Shown: positions 34,592 to 43,475, counted from the stretch's first letter. The stretch: DNA of 64,000 nucleotides from Adhaeribacter pallidiroseus (GCF_003340495.1 NZ_QASA01000001.1:5270001-5334000); one strand, 5' to 3'. The notes: generated from the letters alone by a model not told the origin. Program-made: numbers and translations.

Positions 34592-35836
34592 ATGATCACA
34601 ACCTCCTCTCCTACGCCACCTTCTAAGCTCAAGCAGCTGCTGCAAATACCCGTGATCGTAGCGGCCCTGGGTTATTTCGTAGATATTTACGACTTACTGC
34701 TGTTTAGCATTGTGCGGGTGCCCAGTTTAAAATCCATGGGTTTAGCCGGCGACCAATTACTCGAAGACGGCTTTTTTCTGATAAATACGCAAATGTCTGG
34801 TATGTTGGTAGGCGGCATATTGTGGGGCATTTTGGGCGATAAAAAAGGACGGCTCTCGGTATTGTTCGGGTCTATTTTGCTGTACTCACTGGCTAATATC
34901 GCCAATGGTTTTGCTGTTACGGTTACCCAGTATGCTTTGCTGCGCTTTATTGCCGGTATTGGTTTAGCCGGAGAACTCGGGGCTGGCATTACGCTGGTAG
35001 CCGAAATTTTACCGAAAGAAATCCGGGGTTACGGCACTTCGCTGGTAGCTTCGGTAGGTATTTTGGGCGCGGTGCTCGCCTACTTTATGGCCGATTTATT
35101 TGACTGGCGCATTGCTTATTTTATTGGCGGCGGTTTAGGTTTATTGCTCCTGGTGTTGCGGTTCAGCGTTTTTGAATCGGGGATGTTTACCCAAGTTAAA
35201 GAACAGGAAGTAGCGCGGGGCAACTTTTTTCAATTATTTTCTTCGGGCCGCACCTTTGTTAAATACTTGCGCTGCATTTTTATTGGCTTGCCCATTTGGT
35301 TTGTAATTGGTGTGCTGGTTACGTTTTCGCCGGAATTTGCGGTAGCTATGGGCATTGCGGAACCAGTGCAAGCGGGCAAATCCGTGATGTTTGCTTACCT
35401 GGGTTTATCGGTCGGCGATTTAAGCTCCGGTATTATTAGTCAGTATTTCAGGAGCCGGAAAAAAGTAGTGCTGGGTTTTATTTTGCTGAGCATTGTTTGC
35501 GTGTTAAGTTACTTGTTGATTGATTTACCTACGGCTAGTGCTGTTTATTTTACCTGCATGGCTCTGGGCTTTTCCATTGGTTACTGGGCTTTGTTTGTGA
35601 CCATTGCGGCCGAACAATTCGGTACCAACATCCGGGCGACGGTGGCTACCACGGTGCCTAATTTTGTGCGGGGCAGTTTAATCCCGGTAATCTGGCTGTT
35701 TGGTTATTTTAAAACCCACACCGGCCTGATGCAAAGTGGGTTATTAGTGGGCACGCTCACGTTTATTATTGCCTTGGTAGCGCTCTGGGGCATGTCCGAA
35801 ACTTTTGGCAAGGACCTGGACTTTATCGAACGGTAA
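34592..35836 (+). CDS. MFS transporter
   Basis: This 414-residue inner-membrane protein has about 12 hydrophobic segments. The motif GDKKGRLSVLFGS between helices 2 and 3 is the major facilitator loop signature. GIGLAGELGAGITLVAEILP and the DWR segment resemble the sugar/metabolite-transporter branch. The C-terminal half ends in a charged tail (GKDLDFIER). The substrate is not predictable. It is a single gene with no transporter partners nearby. The start ATG at 34592 lies 29 residues before the first membrane segment. Confidence 0.88.
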   Translation: MITTSSPTPPSKLKQLLQIPVIVAALGYFVDIYDLLLFSIVRVPSLKSMGLAGDQLLEDGFFLINTQMSGMLVGGILWGILGDKKGRLSVLFGSILLYSLANIANGFAVTVTQYALLRFIAGIGLAGELGAGITLVAEILPKEIRGYGTSLVASVGILGAVLAYFMADLFDWRIAYFIGGGLGLLLLVLRFSVFESGMFTQVKEQEVARGNFFQLFSSGRTFVKYLRCIFIGLPIWFVIGVLVTFSPEFAVAMGIAEPVQAGKSVMFAYLGLSVGDLSSGIISQYFRSRKKVVLGFILLSIVCVLSYLLIDLPTASAVYFTCMALGFSIGYWALFVTIAAEQFGTNIRATVATTVPNFVRGSLIPVIWLFGYFKTHTGLMQSGLLVGTLTFIIALVALWGMSETFGKDLDFIER

Positions 35837-35978
35837 TCGGCGTTGTTCTTGGCAAAATCTACAACATTTAATCTTCTCCGGAGTTAATACAGGAAGGACT
35901 AGCTACTGCTTGCCAGAGAAAACGTTGCTGTGCGGTACGCTGTCCCGATTATTTTAAAAAATTAACTTATCCGAATGT

Positions 35979-36593
35979 ATGGATCCATATTACGCCAATA
36001 AAATGGCGACGAAAACGGAGTTGGAGCTGTTGGAATATTTTACTAACCACCAAAAATACGTACCAGTGGCGGTATTGGCGGCTGTAGCCGAACTGCAAAA
36101 ACGAGGTCGCTCCTTCACCGAGGCCGAACTAGCTACTTTAGAACCCGAGCGCCAGGCCGTAAAACAGGCCGCTCAAGCCGAAGCCGCCCTGGAAGCGGAA
36201 GCAGAAACAGAAGAAACCGGCGAAGTATCCCGTTTGTACACGCCCAATGCCATTGTGGGGTTTTCTATTTTTTTTAGTTTATTATTTGGAGCGATGTTGC
36301 TGGCTACTAACATCCGGGAAATGAATAATCGGAAAGGGAGTTGGGTAGTAATTGGCTTTAGTATTGTTTACATGGCCATAGAAGTAACGCTTTTTCAGCT
36401 ATACCGCAACTCTACTTTAACTTTAGGTTTAAACTTGATTGGGGCTTTAATTTTAAATTTTTACTTCTGGCCCAAGTACATTGGCCTGGAACGGGACTAC
36501 GAAGCCAAACCCATCTGGCGGGCCTTGCTCATTTCTATTCTAATTATATTGCCCTTAATTGTTATTGTTAGCTTAATGCCGCAACAGCAATAG
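35979..36593 (+). CDS. Hypothetical membrane protein (204 aa)
   Basis: The N-terminal ~85 residues are soluble, helical and rich in Glu and Ala (EAELATLEPERQAVKQAAQA); the beginning resembles a small cytosolic regulator domain. About four hydrophobic segments follow between residues 90 and 200, the last near the C-terminus. I recognise no family with confidence. It stands between the MFS gene and a repeat tract and has no clear operon partner. Confidence 0.7.
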   Translation: MDPYYANKMATKTELELLEYFTNHQKYVPVAVLAAVAELQKRGRSFTEAELATLEPERQAVKQAAQAEAALEAEAETEETGEVSRLYTPNAIVGFSIFFSLLFGAMLLATNIREMNNRKGSWVVIGFSIVYMAIEVTLFQLYRNSTLTLGLNLIGALILNFYFWPKYIGLERDYEAKPIWRALLISILIILPLIVIVSLMPQQQ

Positions 36594-36686
36594 GCGGTTT
36601 TGCCTTCAATAAATAATAAGTATCGGGACAAAAATAAACGTAAGGATATTTCAAGGTAATGTTTTAGTTATCAATAGTTTATAGGT

Positions 36687-36721
36687 CGAACAACGAACAA
36701 CTAATAACGACCAACTACTTA
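36687..36721. repeat. Degenerate 7-nt-phased repeat tract (family 1)
   Basis: Five exact heptads in phase: CGAACAA, CGAACAA, CTAATAA, CGACCAA, CTACTTA. It is the same family as 9104-9142 and 43441-43475. It sits 24 nt downstream of the stop of the next minus-strand gene. Confidence 0.65.
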
Positions 36722-36744
36722 TTAAAAATTAATTTTAGCTACTA

Positions 36745-37203
36745 CTACTTCAAAGCTTTAAAGCGTTTTGTCGCAGATCCAAACCAAACTTCGAAAGTTA
36801 AAATTAAGGTAGAATCTGTTAATTCTTTAATTTTAAATTCTTTACTTTTTACAGGGTCTTTTCTGAACCGGGATTTTAGAATTAACACCGATTTGGTATA
36901 AGATAAATGCCACTCTCCTACCATTGTTTCACCAGAGTGATAAGTTGTTTTGTACTTATTATTTTGAAAAAACTCGGTTATATGCATTATAGTATCCGAA
37001 ACGTGTGCAGGCTTCCGATCAGCTCCAAAGTAGTAGATAAATTTCCACTTTTTATTTATTAGTTTACTATTTGGTGCTGATTCTTCGATAGTAATAGTAG
37101 GCCTTTGTTGAATTACTCTAGCCGGAATATTCAAGTAAAAAGACTTCGCGAAATCTATGTGATACAATAAGCAAATAATTGATAACGTAAGAAAGTTTAC
37201 CAT
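36745..37203 (-). CDS. Lipocalin-like hypothetical protein
   Basis: This 152-residue protein has a hydrophobic N-terminus that could be a signal peptide (FLTLSIICLLYHIDFAKS). The remainder has a lipocalin-like order of strands: NKKWKFIYYFGAD, then MHITEFFQNNKYKTTY, then GEWHLSYTKSVLILKS, then IKELTDSTLILTF. It matches small Bacteroidota lipocalin-type domains in pattern, with no certain family. The gene is A/T-rich and lies between a heptad tract and an insertion sequence, suggesting a mobile or variable region. Confidence 0.65.
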   Translation of the reverse strand: MVNFLTLSIICLLYHIDFAKSFYLNIPARVIQQRPTITIEESAPNSKLINKKWKFIYYFGADRKPAHVSDTIMHITEFFQNNKYKTTYHSGETMVGEWHLSYTKSVLILKSRFRKDPVKSKEFKIKELTDSTLILTFEVWFGSATKRFKALK

Positions 37204-37268
37204 CTTTGATTAGAATTTTAACAAAAAGTATTTTGAGGTGTGTTGAAAAAGACGGACAGTTAATTTGC

Positions 37269-38123
37269 TTAGTTGTTAGAATATAATTGTTCAAATTTAA
37301 CTGGACTTAGGTAATTTAAGCTGGAGTGTCTTCGTATTGGATTGTAATACATTTCAATATACTCAAAGATTTCGGTTTGGGCATCTTCTTTATTATCAAA
37401 AGCCCCCTCCTGCATCAATTCCGCCTTAAAGCGACTAAAACAGGACTCCATAAAAGCGTTATCATAAGCATTACTAGCCCGGCTCATACTCTGGCTAGCC
37501 TTCTTATCACCCATCAATTTCCGGAAGGCATTGCTGGCATATTGCCCACCTCGGTCGGAGTGGATAATCAAGCCTTCCTTCACCGACCGGCTCTGATAGG
37601 CTTTTCTAAAAGCGGCTATTACCAGTTCTTCTTTCATATTATCCCCCAACTGCCAGCCGACTATTCGGCGGGAGAATAAGTCCAGCCATACCGCCAGATA
37701 CAGAAAACTACCAGTAGCCATAGCAATATAAGTGATATCTCCCACCCAGACCTGATTCGGAGCCTCAGGGAAAGGCTGCTCTAACAACAGGTTAGGACTT
37801 ATCGGGTAAGGGTGCCGGCTATCCGTCGTGCGAGGAACAAAGCTGCGCGGCTGGATGGCCCGGAGTCCGTGCTTTTGCATCACCTGACGAATCCGGTAAG
37901 AGCCAGCGTTTACTCCCTTTTCTTTCAGTTCAGCTAGCAGGCGTCTAACGCCATAACGACGGCGGTGTTTCTGAAAAGTATCGATGATAGAAGTTTGCAT
38001 CTGGTTTTCTGTTTGATTATTGCGCTTTGATTTTACTGATAACCAGCTATAATACGCACTGCGGCTTAGCTGAAGCACCTGGCATACTACCTGTACCGGC
38101 CATTTTTGGGTATGCTGCTGCAC
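37269..38123 (-). CDS. IS3-family transposase OrfB (DDE integrase domain)
   Basis: This 284-residue transposase subunit begins with a helix-turn-helix and HTH_21 segment (KHRRRYGVRRLLAELKEKG). The rve integrase core has all catalytic acidic residues: Asp129 in WVGDITYIA, Asp190 in IHSDRGGQYAS and Glu226 in NAFMESCFSRFK. In IS3 elements the functional transposase is the OrfAB fusion made by -1 frameshifting. The frame extends upstream of the ATG through SVSHFQPTDLKERYRFV, which joins OrfA at the slippery A-run. Confidence 0.93.
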   Translation of the reverse strand: MQQHTQKWPVQVVCQVLQLSRSAYYSWLSVKSKRNNQTENQMQTSIIDTFQKHRRRYGVRRLLAELKEKGVNAGSYRIRQVMQKHGLRAIQPRSFVPRTTDSRHPYPISPNLLLEQPFPEAPNQVWVGDITYIAMATGSFLYLAVWLDLFSRRIVGWQLGDNMKEELVIAAFRKAYQSRSVKEGLIIHSDRGGQYASNAFRKLMGDKKASQSMSRASNAYDNAFMESCFSRFKAELMQEGAFDNKEDAQTEIFEYIEMYYNPIRRHSSLNYLSPVKFEQLYSNN

Positions 38124-38140
38124 AAAACGATACCGTTCTT

Positions 38141-38434
38141 TTAAGTCTGTCGGCTGAAAATGGCTAACGCTTTTTTTAAAATGTCCCGCTCCAGCTCTAG
38201 TTCCCGGATGCGTCGCAGCAAAACCTGCTGGTCAGTAGTGGCGGATGCATTTTCTCTCCCAACTGCTCCTTTGTCTTCTTGACGACTCCGCCACCGATAG
38301 ATGAGGTTCTCGCCAATGCCCAATGACTCGGCCACTTCTTTTACCGGCCGACCATTAGAAACCATCTGCAGTACTTGCTGCTTGAAATCAGCATCGTACT
38401 TGCGACGCTTTTCTGGAGTCTTTTTTTCTTTCAT
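38141..38434 (-). CDS. IS3-family transposase OrfA (HTH protein)
   Basis: This 97-residue protein has a helix-turn-helix of the transposase_8 type (KQQVLQMVSNGRPVKEVAESLGI, then NLIYRWR) followed by a leucine-rich coiled segment (LLRRIRELELERDILKKALA). It binds the element ends and contributes the N-terminus of the OrfAB fusion. The slippery heptamer occurs in its ILKKAL codons, close to its stop. Confidence 0.92.
   Translation of the reverse strand: MKEKKTPEKRRKYDADFKQQVLQMVSNGRPVKEVAESLGIGENLIYRWRSRQEDKGAVGRENASATTDQQVLLRRIRELELERDILKKALAIFSRQT
38170..38176 (-). promoter_or_regulatory. Programmed -1 frameshift slippery site of the IS
   Basis: On the minus strand the sequence A AAA AAG (complement of 38170-38176) lies in the ILKKA codons of orfA. 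Slipping back one base joins orfA to orfB in frame without an intervening stop. It is the standard IS3-family arrangement. Confidence 0.7.
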
Positions 38435-38469
38435 CTGGATTTGCTAAGTTAAGCAAATCAACTGTCCGT

Positions 38470-38873
38470 ATTTAGTAGAGCATCTCATTTATCCAGAATA
38501 GTAAGATACATAAAAAGGATAAAGTATGTGCTAAACTTCATTCTCTATAAAAATGTTTCTTGCAATTTGCCTGCAATATAGGGGATAAATTAAATTGCTT
38601 ATTTCAGTTTTCCTTATTTGCTGCTATCCAACTGCCCTGCCTTTATTTCACCGTAGTTTAAGTAATCTTGCCTGTCACATTTATCTGGTCGTTCATTCTC
38701 CGTTAAGAGATTTGCCTTACTTCTTTCATTTATTTTTTAAATTTTATAGCCATTTGATGACGAAAAACCTCTACATTTTTGTTTTATAAAGACGGACACA
38801 TTGGCTTGAGAATATTAGATTTTTCTGCCTTCTGGAAGTTTTCCGTTACCTTTATTCACTCAGAAAATACTAA
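38470..38873. other. Intergenic region upstream of radA
   Basis: This is about 400 nt with no convincing gene. It holds one curious feature: AAAGACGGACA at 38788-38798 repeats the outer flank and first bases of the IS left end (37249-37258 region) in the same orientation. No promoter with a full TTG/TAnnTTTG pair was identified. Confidence 0.4.
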
Positions 38874-40250
38874 ATGGCGAAAATAAAAACCTCTTACTTC
38901 TGTCAAAGTTGTGGCGCGCAATCGGCGAAATGGATTGGCCGCTGCCCGGCTTGCGGCGAATGGAATACCTACGTAGAAGAAGTACTGCAACGCGAAGAAG
39001 CGGCCGGTCCGGCTTCCTGGAAATCTTCCTCGTCGCTGCAAATCTCCAATAAACCCCGGCCCATTGCCGAAATCAGCTACTCCGAAGAGTCTCGTTTTGA
39101 TACCCACGACCAAGAGTTAAACCGGGTACTGGGCGGCGGCATTGTACCGGGTTCCATGATTTTAATCGGCGGCGAACCCGGCATTGGTAAATCTACTTTA
39201 ATGCTGCAGATTGCTTTAAATTTAAAAAAACAGCGGGTTTTGTACATTTCCGGCGAAGAAAGCGAGCAGCAAATAAAAATGCGCGCCGAACGCCTGGGCG
39301 CGCAACATCCGAACTGCTTTATTTTAACCGAAACCGGCACCCAAAATATATTCAAGCAAATTGAGCAACTGCAACCCGAAGTTTTAATCGTTGATTCTAT
39401 CCAAACCTTACATTCCGCTTTTATTGAGAGTGGGGCGGGCAGTATTTCGCAGGTGCGGGAATGTACGGCCGAGCTGTTGAAATACGCCAAAGAAAGCGGC
39501 ACGCCGGTATTTTTAATCGGCCACATTACCAAAGAAGGCAACCTGGCCGGGCCGAAAATTCTGGAACACATGGTAGATACCGTTTTGCAGTTCGAAGGCG
39601 ACCGCCACATGACGTACCGCATTTTACGAACTACAAAAAATCGGTTTGGCTCTACGTCCGAATTGGGCATTTACGAAATGCTGGGCACCGGTTTGCGACA
39701 AGTAAATAACCCCTCCGAAATCTTAATTTCGCAGCGCGAAGAAAATTTTAGCGGCATTACCATTGGCGCGACGCTAGAAGGGAACCGGCCGCTATTAATT
39801 GAAGTACAAAGCTTGGTAAGCCCGGCTACCTACGGTACGCCGCAACGCTCCAGCACCGGCTACGATGCCAAACGCTTGAACATGTTGCTGGCGGTATTAG
39901 AGAAACGCAGCGGTTTTAAACTAGGCTTGCAAGACGTGTTTCTGAACATTGCGGGCGGTATTAAAGTAGAAGATCCGGCCATTGACTTAGCCGTGTGTGC
40001 TTCTATTTTATCGTCGTTTGAAGATCTGGCGATTCCGCATACTACTTGTTTTGCCGCGGAAGTAGGTTTAAGTGGCGAAATACGGGCGGTAAACCGCATT
40101 GATAACCGCATTGCCGAAGCCGAAAAGCTAGGCTTTCAGGAAATTTATATTTCCAAGTTTAACTTAAAAGGCATCGACCAGAAAAGATTGGGCATAAAAG
40201 TAAATGCGGTAAGTAAACTGGAAGAGGTTTTAAGCTCTTTATTTGGATAA
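38874..40250 (+). CDS. radA: DNA repair protein RadA
   Basis: This 458-residue RecA-like ATPase processes recombination intermediates by promoting branch migration. An N-terminal zinc finger with Cys10, Cys13, Cys24 and Cys27 leads to Walker A GGEPGIGKST (99-108). The RadA-specific KNRFG motif is present in TTKNRFGSTSE. The C-terminal Lon-protease-like domain (about 290-458) includes GGIKVEDPAIDLAV. Length and start match the family. It is monocistronic and cytoplasmic. Confidence 0.97.
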   Translation: MAKIKTSYFCQSCGAQSAKWIGRCPACGEWNTYVEEVLQREEAAGPASWKSSSSLQISNKPRPIAEISYSEESRFDTHDQELNRVLGGGIVPGSMILIGGEPGIGKSTLMLQIALNLKKQRVLYISGEESEQQIKMRAERLGAQHPNCFILTETGTQNIFKQIEQLQPEVLIVDSIQTLHSAFIESGAGSISQVRECTAELLKYAKESGTPVFLIGHITKEGNLAGPKILEHMVDTVLQFEGDRHMTYRILRTTKNRFGSTSELGIYEMLGTGLRQVNNPSEILISQREENFSGITIGATLEGNRPLLIEVQSLVSPATYGTPQRSSTGYDAKRLNMLLAVLEKRSGFKLGLQDVFLNIAGGIKVEDPAIDLAVCASILSSFEDLAIPHTTCFAAEVGLSGEIRAVNRIDNRIAEAEKLGFQEIYISKFNLKGIDQKRLGIKVNAVSKLEEVLSSLFG

Positions 40251-40751
40251 ATAAAAGAAACGGAAATGGTTTTATTGAGGTATAGGGATAAAAGTCAAAA
40301 AGTTAAGGTAAAATAGCGATTGTTCTATCGGATTTCATAAATTCGAACCACTAGATAATACGACTGACTATTCAGGTGATTAAACGCAATAATATAAACC
40401 TGTTAAAACCGCTACGAAGAACTTTTTATACATAAATAATTAATCCAATCCGACCTGAAGCCCTGGTTTCCACCGCGTGAAATCAGGGCTATTTCATGTC
40501 CATATCTCCGCAAAGGCCAGCGTAGTAGTTTTTTAATTTCAGATAAGTTCTTCCGTTCTGGTTTTAAATGCGTACTAAACAGATTGATCTGCTGACTTAA
40601 GAACACCGTTTCCCGGCAAAAATTTAAAAAAACGCGATGGTAACACTATTCTAAAAGGTGGATGCCTCATTTTAGCGCAACAAGAAAGTTTTGCGTAGGT
40701 CTTATCCGTTTGTTCGTTAATATTGTACTTTGTTTTTGTTGACTATTGGCC
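40251..40751. other. Intergenic region with a stable hairpin
   Basis: About 500 nt between radA and the radical SAM gene. A 12-bp hairpin (AGCCCTGGTTTC at 40459-40470 with GAAATCAGGGCT at 40479-40490, one G-T pair, 8-nt loop) lies near the middle and lacks a T-run. No RNA family is recognised. A 64-codon minus-strand open frame at 40412-40606 lacks coding signals and was not called. Confidence 0.4.
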
Positions 40752-41774
40752 ATGACCGGAAAATTGCACGATGCTTTTAATTTGTTTTCTAAACTTACCT
40801 GGCGGCGGGCCGGTAACATGGGGCAGGTGGTAAGCAGCTACCTTTTATCAAAGCTTACCAAAAAAGCAAGGCACTGGGGCCACCCCATTAGTATTTCCTT
40901 CGAGCCGACTACCTCGTGCAATTTGCGGTGCCCCGAGTGCCCCAGCGGTTTGCGCTCGTTTACCCGGCCTACCGGCATGTTACCCGAGCATTTATTTAAA
41001 AATACCATCGACCAACTGCACCAAAAGCTGCTTTATTTAATTTTTTATTTTCAGGGCGAACCGTATCTGCATCCTCAATTTCTGGAAATGGTACAATATG
41101 CTTCGGCTAAAAAAATATACACGGCTACTTCCACGAATGCGCATTACCTTACCCAGGAAAATGCCCGTAAAACCGTAGAATCAGGTCTGGACCGGCTTAT
41201 TATTTCCATCGATGGCACTACCCAGGAAACCTACCAAGCCTATCGTGTGGGCGGCAGCTTAAACAAAGTTATCGAAGGTACCCGCAACCTGCTTAAATGG
41301 AAAAAAGAGTTAAAATCCAGAACGCCCTTTGTAATTTTTCAATTTCTGGTAGTACGTCCCAACGAACACCAGTTAGCCGATGTTAAAAAATTAGCCGCAG
41401 ATTTAGGCGTAGATGCTATCTGGTTTAAAACCGCCCAGATTTACGATTACGCCCAAGGCTCTCCCCTAATCCCGACCATTGATTATTACTCGCGCTACCA
41501 GCACAACGGTAACGGTACGTACCAGATTAAAAATAAACTACTCAACCATTGCTGGCGCATGTGGCATTCGTGCGTTATAACCTGGGATGGCTTGGTTGTA
41601 CCCTGCTGTTTCGATAAAGATGCCGAATACCGAATGGGCGATTTAAAAACGCAAACCTTCCGGGCCTTGTGGCGTGGCACTACGTACCAAAAGTTTCGGG
41701 GAGCGGTTTTGAAATCGCGCAGCCAGGTAGAGATGTGTAAAAACTGCACCGAGGGCACCAAAGTATGGGGTTAA
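40752..41774 (+). CDS. Radical SAM protein with C-terminal SPASM domain
   Basis: Using the ATG at 40752 the product is 340 residues. The radical-SAM Cys triad is Cys56, Cys60, Cys63 (TSCNLRCPEC), binding a 4Fe-4S cluster that cleaves S-adenosylmethionine. A glycine-rich segment follows, and the C-terminal SPASM domain has clustered Cys (SCVITWDGLVVPCCF, then CKNC) for extra clusters. SPASM enzymes modify peptides or act as dehydrogenases. There is no precursor peptide gene adjacent, so the substrate is unknown. It is a cytoplasmic, single-gene unit. Confidence 0.9.
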   Translation: MTGKLHDAFNLFSKLTWRRAGNMGQVVSSYLLSKLTKKARHWGHPISISFEPTTSCNLRCPECPSGLRSFTRPTGMLPEHLFKNTIDQLHQKLLYLIFYFQGEPYLHPQFLEMVQYASAKKIYTATSTNAHYLTQENARKTVESGLDRLIISIDGTTQETYQAYRVGGSLNKVIEGTRNLLKWKKELKSRTPFVIFQFLVVRPNEHQLADVKKLAADLGVDAIWFKTAQIYDYAQGSPLIPTIDYYSRYQHNGNGTYQIKNKLLNHCWRMWHSCVITWDGLVVPCCFDKDAEYRMGDLKTQTFRALWRGTTYQKFRGAVLKSRSQVEMCKNCTEGTKVWG

Positions 41775-41976
41775 GTTGGTCAGAGATTGTTGATTTTTGG
41801 CAATTATAGGATTTTCGCAAAAGCTGGCAGTGAAGACACTGCCCAGGAGCGGTGCCATCCTTTGTGTCTTCACAAACGGCTTTAAATGTATTGGGCGATA
41901 GCCCTAAATTATTTAGAAAACAATAACTTACCTGCCTGTTCCCGAAAATTCTTACCTGGTTTACCGGTTATTTTAC

Positions 41977-42396
41977 ATGGAAAACAAACTAATTACCATT
42001 GCTACTTTTCCGGATGCTTTAAAGGCCCAGATCATGCGCGGTCGCTTAGAGGCTGAAGGCATACCTGCTTTTATTGCTGATGAACACACCATTACCAACC
42101 AGCCTTACTTGTACATGGCCTACGGCGGCGTACGCCTGCAGGTAGCCGAACAAGACCGGGAACGGGCTCAGCAAGCCTTACAAGCCAGTGAACCATTTTC
42201 GGTAGATCCGGCTCCGGAGCATTTCCCGGACCAATGCCCCAACTGCCACTCCCCTAAAGTAACCGAAACAACTTCCATCAACCAGCCCTCGTTATTAAGC
42301 CTGCTCCGTAACGTATTAACGTTTCGCGACCCACAAACACCTGTCCGGCGATTTACCTGCGCGAATTGCGGTTATAAATGGATCGTTGAAAACTAA
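41977..42396 (+). CDS. DUF2007 signal-transducing domain plus zinc ribbon
   Basis: This 139-residue protein has an N-terminal DUF2007 domain: LITIATFPDALKAQIMRGRL and a hydrophobic YGGVRLQV strand, a fold related to PII-type signal proteins. It is followed by a zinc ribbon, CPNCHSPKVTETT and CANCGYKW (four Cys). It begins the two-gene unit with the MscS-type channel, which follows 4 nt after its stop. A regulatory role is inferred; no ligand is known. Confidence 0.85.
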   Translation: MENKLITIATFPDALKAQIMRGRLEAEGIPAFIADEHTITNQPYLYMAYGGVRLQVAEQDRERAQQALQASEPFSVDPAPEHFPDQCPNCHSPKVTETTSINQPSLLSLLRNVLTFRDPQTPVRRFTCANCGYKWIVEN

Positions 42397-42400
42397 AAAA

Positions 42401-43345
42401 ATGACTCAATTGGAAGAAGCCTTAAGTCTGTTAATTAAAAAACTGGAGATATGGATGAAGCAGCTTATTTTAATGCTGCCCAACCTGTTTATTGCGCTCA
42501 TCCTTTTAGTGGTTACCTTTTACGTAGCCCGGCAAATGCGCCGGTTCTCGGAAAAATTACTACCCCGCGTATCGCACAGTGCCGCCTTGAATAACTTATT
42601 TGCCACCATGGTGCAAACCGGTACCTTGCTAGTAGGCGTTTTCTTTGTGCTTACCATCTTGAAACTCGATAAAACAGTTACTACCATGCTGGCCGGGGTG
42701 GGAATTATTGGTTTAGCCCTGGGTTTTGCTTTTCAGGATATCGCGGCCAACTTTATTTCGGGGGTAATTATTGCGGTACGGAAGCCATTTGGCGTGGGCG
42801 ATGTCATCGAAACCAACGAATACTTTGGCACCATTGAGCGCATTAACATGCGCACCATTGATTTACGGCGGGTAACCGGCGAACTGGTAAAAGTACCGAA
42901 TCGTAAAGTGTTTGAAAGTGTAATGGTTAATTACACCCATTACGGCATTCGGCGCATTGATTTAAGAATGGGCGTATCGTACGCCGAAGACCTGGAACGC
43001 GTGCAGCAAATTGTGAAAGAAGCCGTAAACGGCATTAAAGGCATGATTGAAAACCGCGAAGTGGAAGTAGTATACGATGAGTTTGGCGATAGCTCTATTA
43101 ACTTCCTGGTGCGATTCTGGATACAGTACAAACGCCAAACCGACTACGTGCACGCGAAAAGCGCGGCCATTATAAAAATTAAAAAAGCGTTTGATGCCGG
43201 CAATATTCAAATTCCATTTCCGATTCGTACGCTGGATTTTGCCATTAAAGGCGGCGAATCGCTGAACCAGCAGTTAAAAGAAACCTTAGAAAAAGCCCGG
43301 AGAAACGCTTCGCAAAACGGTAAAAAAGAAGCGGAAGATTCCTAA
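42401..43345 (+). CDS. MscS family small-conductance mechanosensitive channel
   Basis: With the ATG at 42401 this is a 314-residue channel. It has three N-terminal transmembrane helices (about 20-110) and the third lines the pore (MLAGVGIIGLALGFAFQDIA). The cytoplasmic beta domain follows: FGVGDVIETNEYFGTIERI, then LVKVPNRKVF. The C-terminal alpha/beta domain ends in a basic, charged tail. It would release solutes under osmotic downshock. A start 15 nt upstream (TTG) would overlap the DUF2007 gene and adds no recognisable sequence. The stop sits in a terminator hairpin. Confidence 0.93.
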   Translation: MTQLEEALSLLIKKLEIWMKQLILMLPNLFIALILLVVTFYVARQMRRFSEKLLPRVSHSAALNNLFATMVQTGTLLVGVFFVLTILKLDKTVTTMLAGVGIIGLALGFAFQDIAANFISGVIIAVRKPFGVGDVIETNEYFGTIERINMRTIDLRRVTGELVKVPNRKVFESVMVNYTHYGIRRIDLRMGVSYAEDLERVQQIVKEAVNGIKGMIENREVEVVYDEFGDSSINFLVRFWIQYKRQTDYVHAKSAAIIKIKKAFDAGNIQIPFPIRTLDFAIKGGESLNQQLKETLEKARRNASQNGKKEAEDS

Positions 43346-43360
43346 ACCTTCCGCTTTTTT
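43330..43360 (+). terminator. Terminator overlapping the mscS-like stop codon
   Basis: AGCGGAAG (43330-43337) pairs with CTTCCGCT (43348-43355), followed by TTTTT to 43360. The TAA stop (43343-43345) lies in the loop. Confidence 0.8.
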
Positions 43361-43440
43361 AAATTTTTCATGTCTTAACGTAATCAAGTACGTCAACAAA
43401 TTTAGCTGTATTATAAACTGGTTATTAGTAAGCAATTAAT

Positions 43441-43475
43441 CGAACAACTAATAACCAACAACGAACAACTATTAA
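43441..43475. repeat. Degenerate 7-nt-phased repeat tract (family 1)
   Basis: Five exact heptads: CGAACAA, CTAATAA, CCAACAA, CGAACAA, CTATTAA. The last heptad contains the stop codon of the adjacent minus-strand gene. Related tracts are at 9104-9142 and 36687-36721. Confidence 0.65.

Larger units (their letters stand above)
37252..38469 (-). mobile_element. IS3-family insertion sequence, complete
   Basis: This element of about 1.2 kb carries orfA and orfB on the minus strand. The terminal inverted repeats are 37252-37271 (ACGGACAGTTAATTTGCTTA) and 38450-38469 (inverted, one mismatch). Both reading frames are intact, an A-run slippery site is in place and the DDE residues are conserved. I see no flanking target duplication at these borders, so the true ends may lie a few bases outside. 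It looks potentially active. Confidence 0.85.

Noticed and set aside
38595-38789. 64-codon plus-strand open frame upstream of radA
   Set aside because: Hydrophobic by chance A/T composition, no start signal and no recognisable family.
40330-40360. Possible tRNA T-loop-like sequence (AATTCGAACC)
   Set aside because: No acceptor, D or anticodon arm can be built around it on either strand.
40412-40606. 64-codon minus-strand open frame in the radA spacer
   Set aside because: No family resemblance, no start signal and it spans a hairpin; not supported as a gene.
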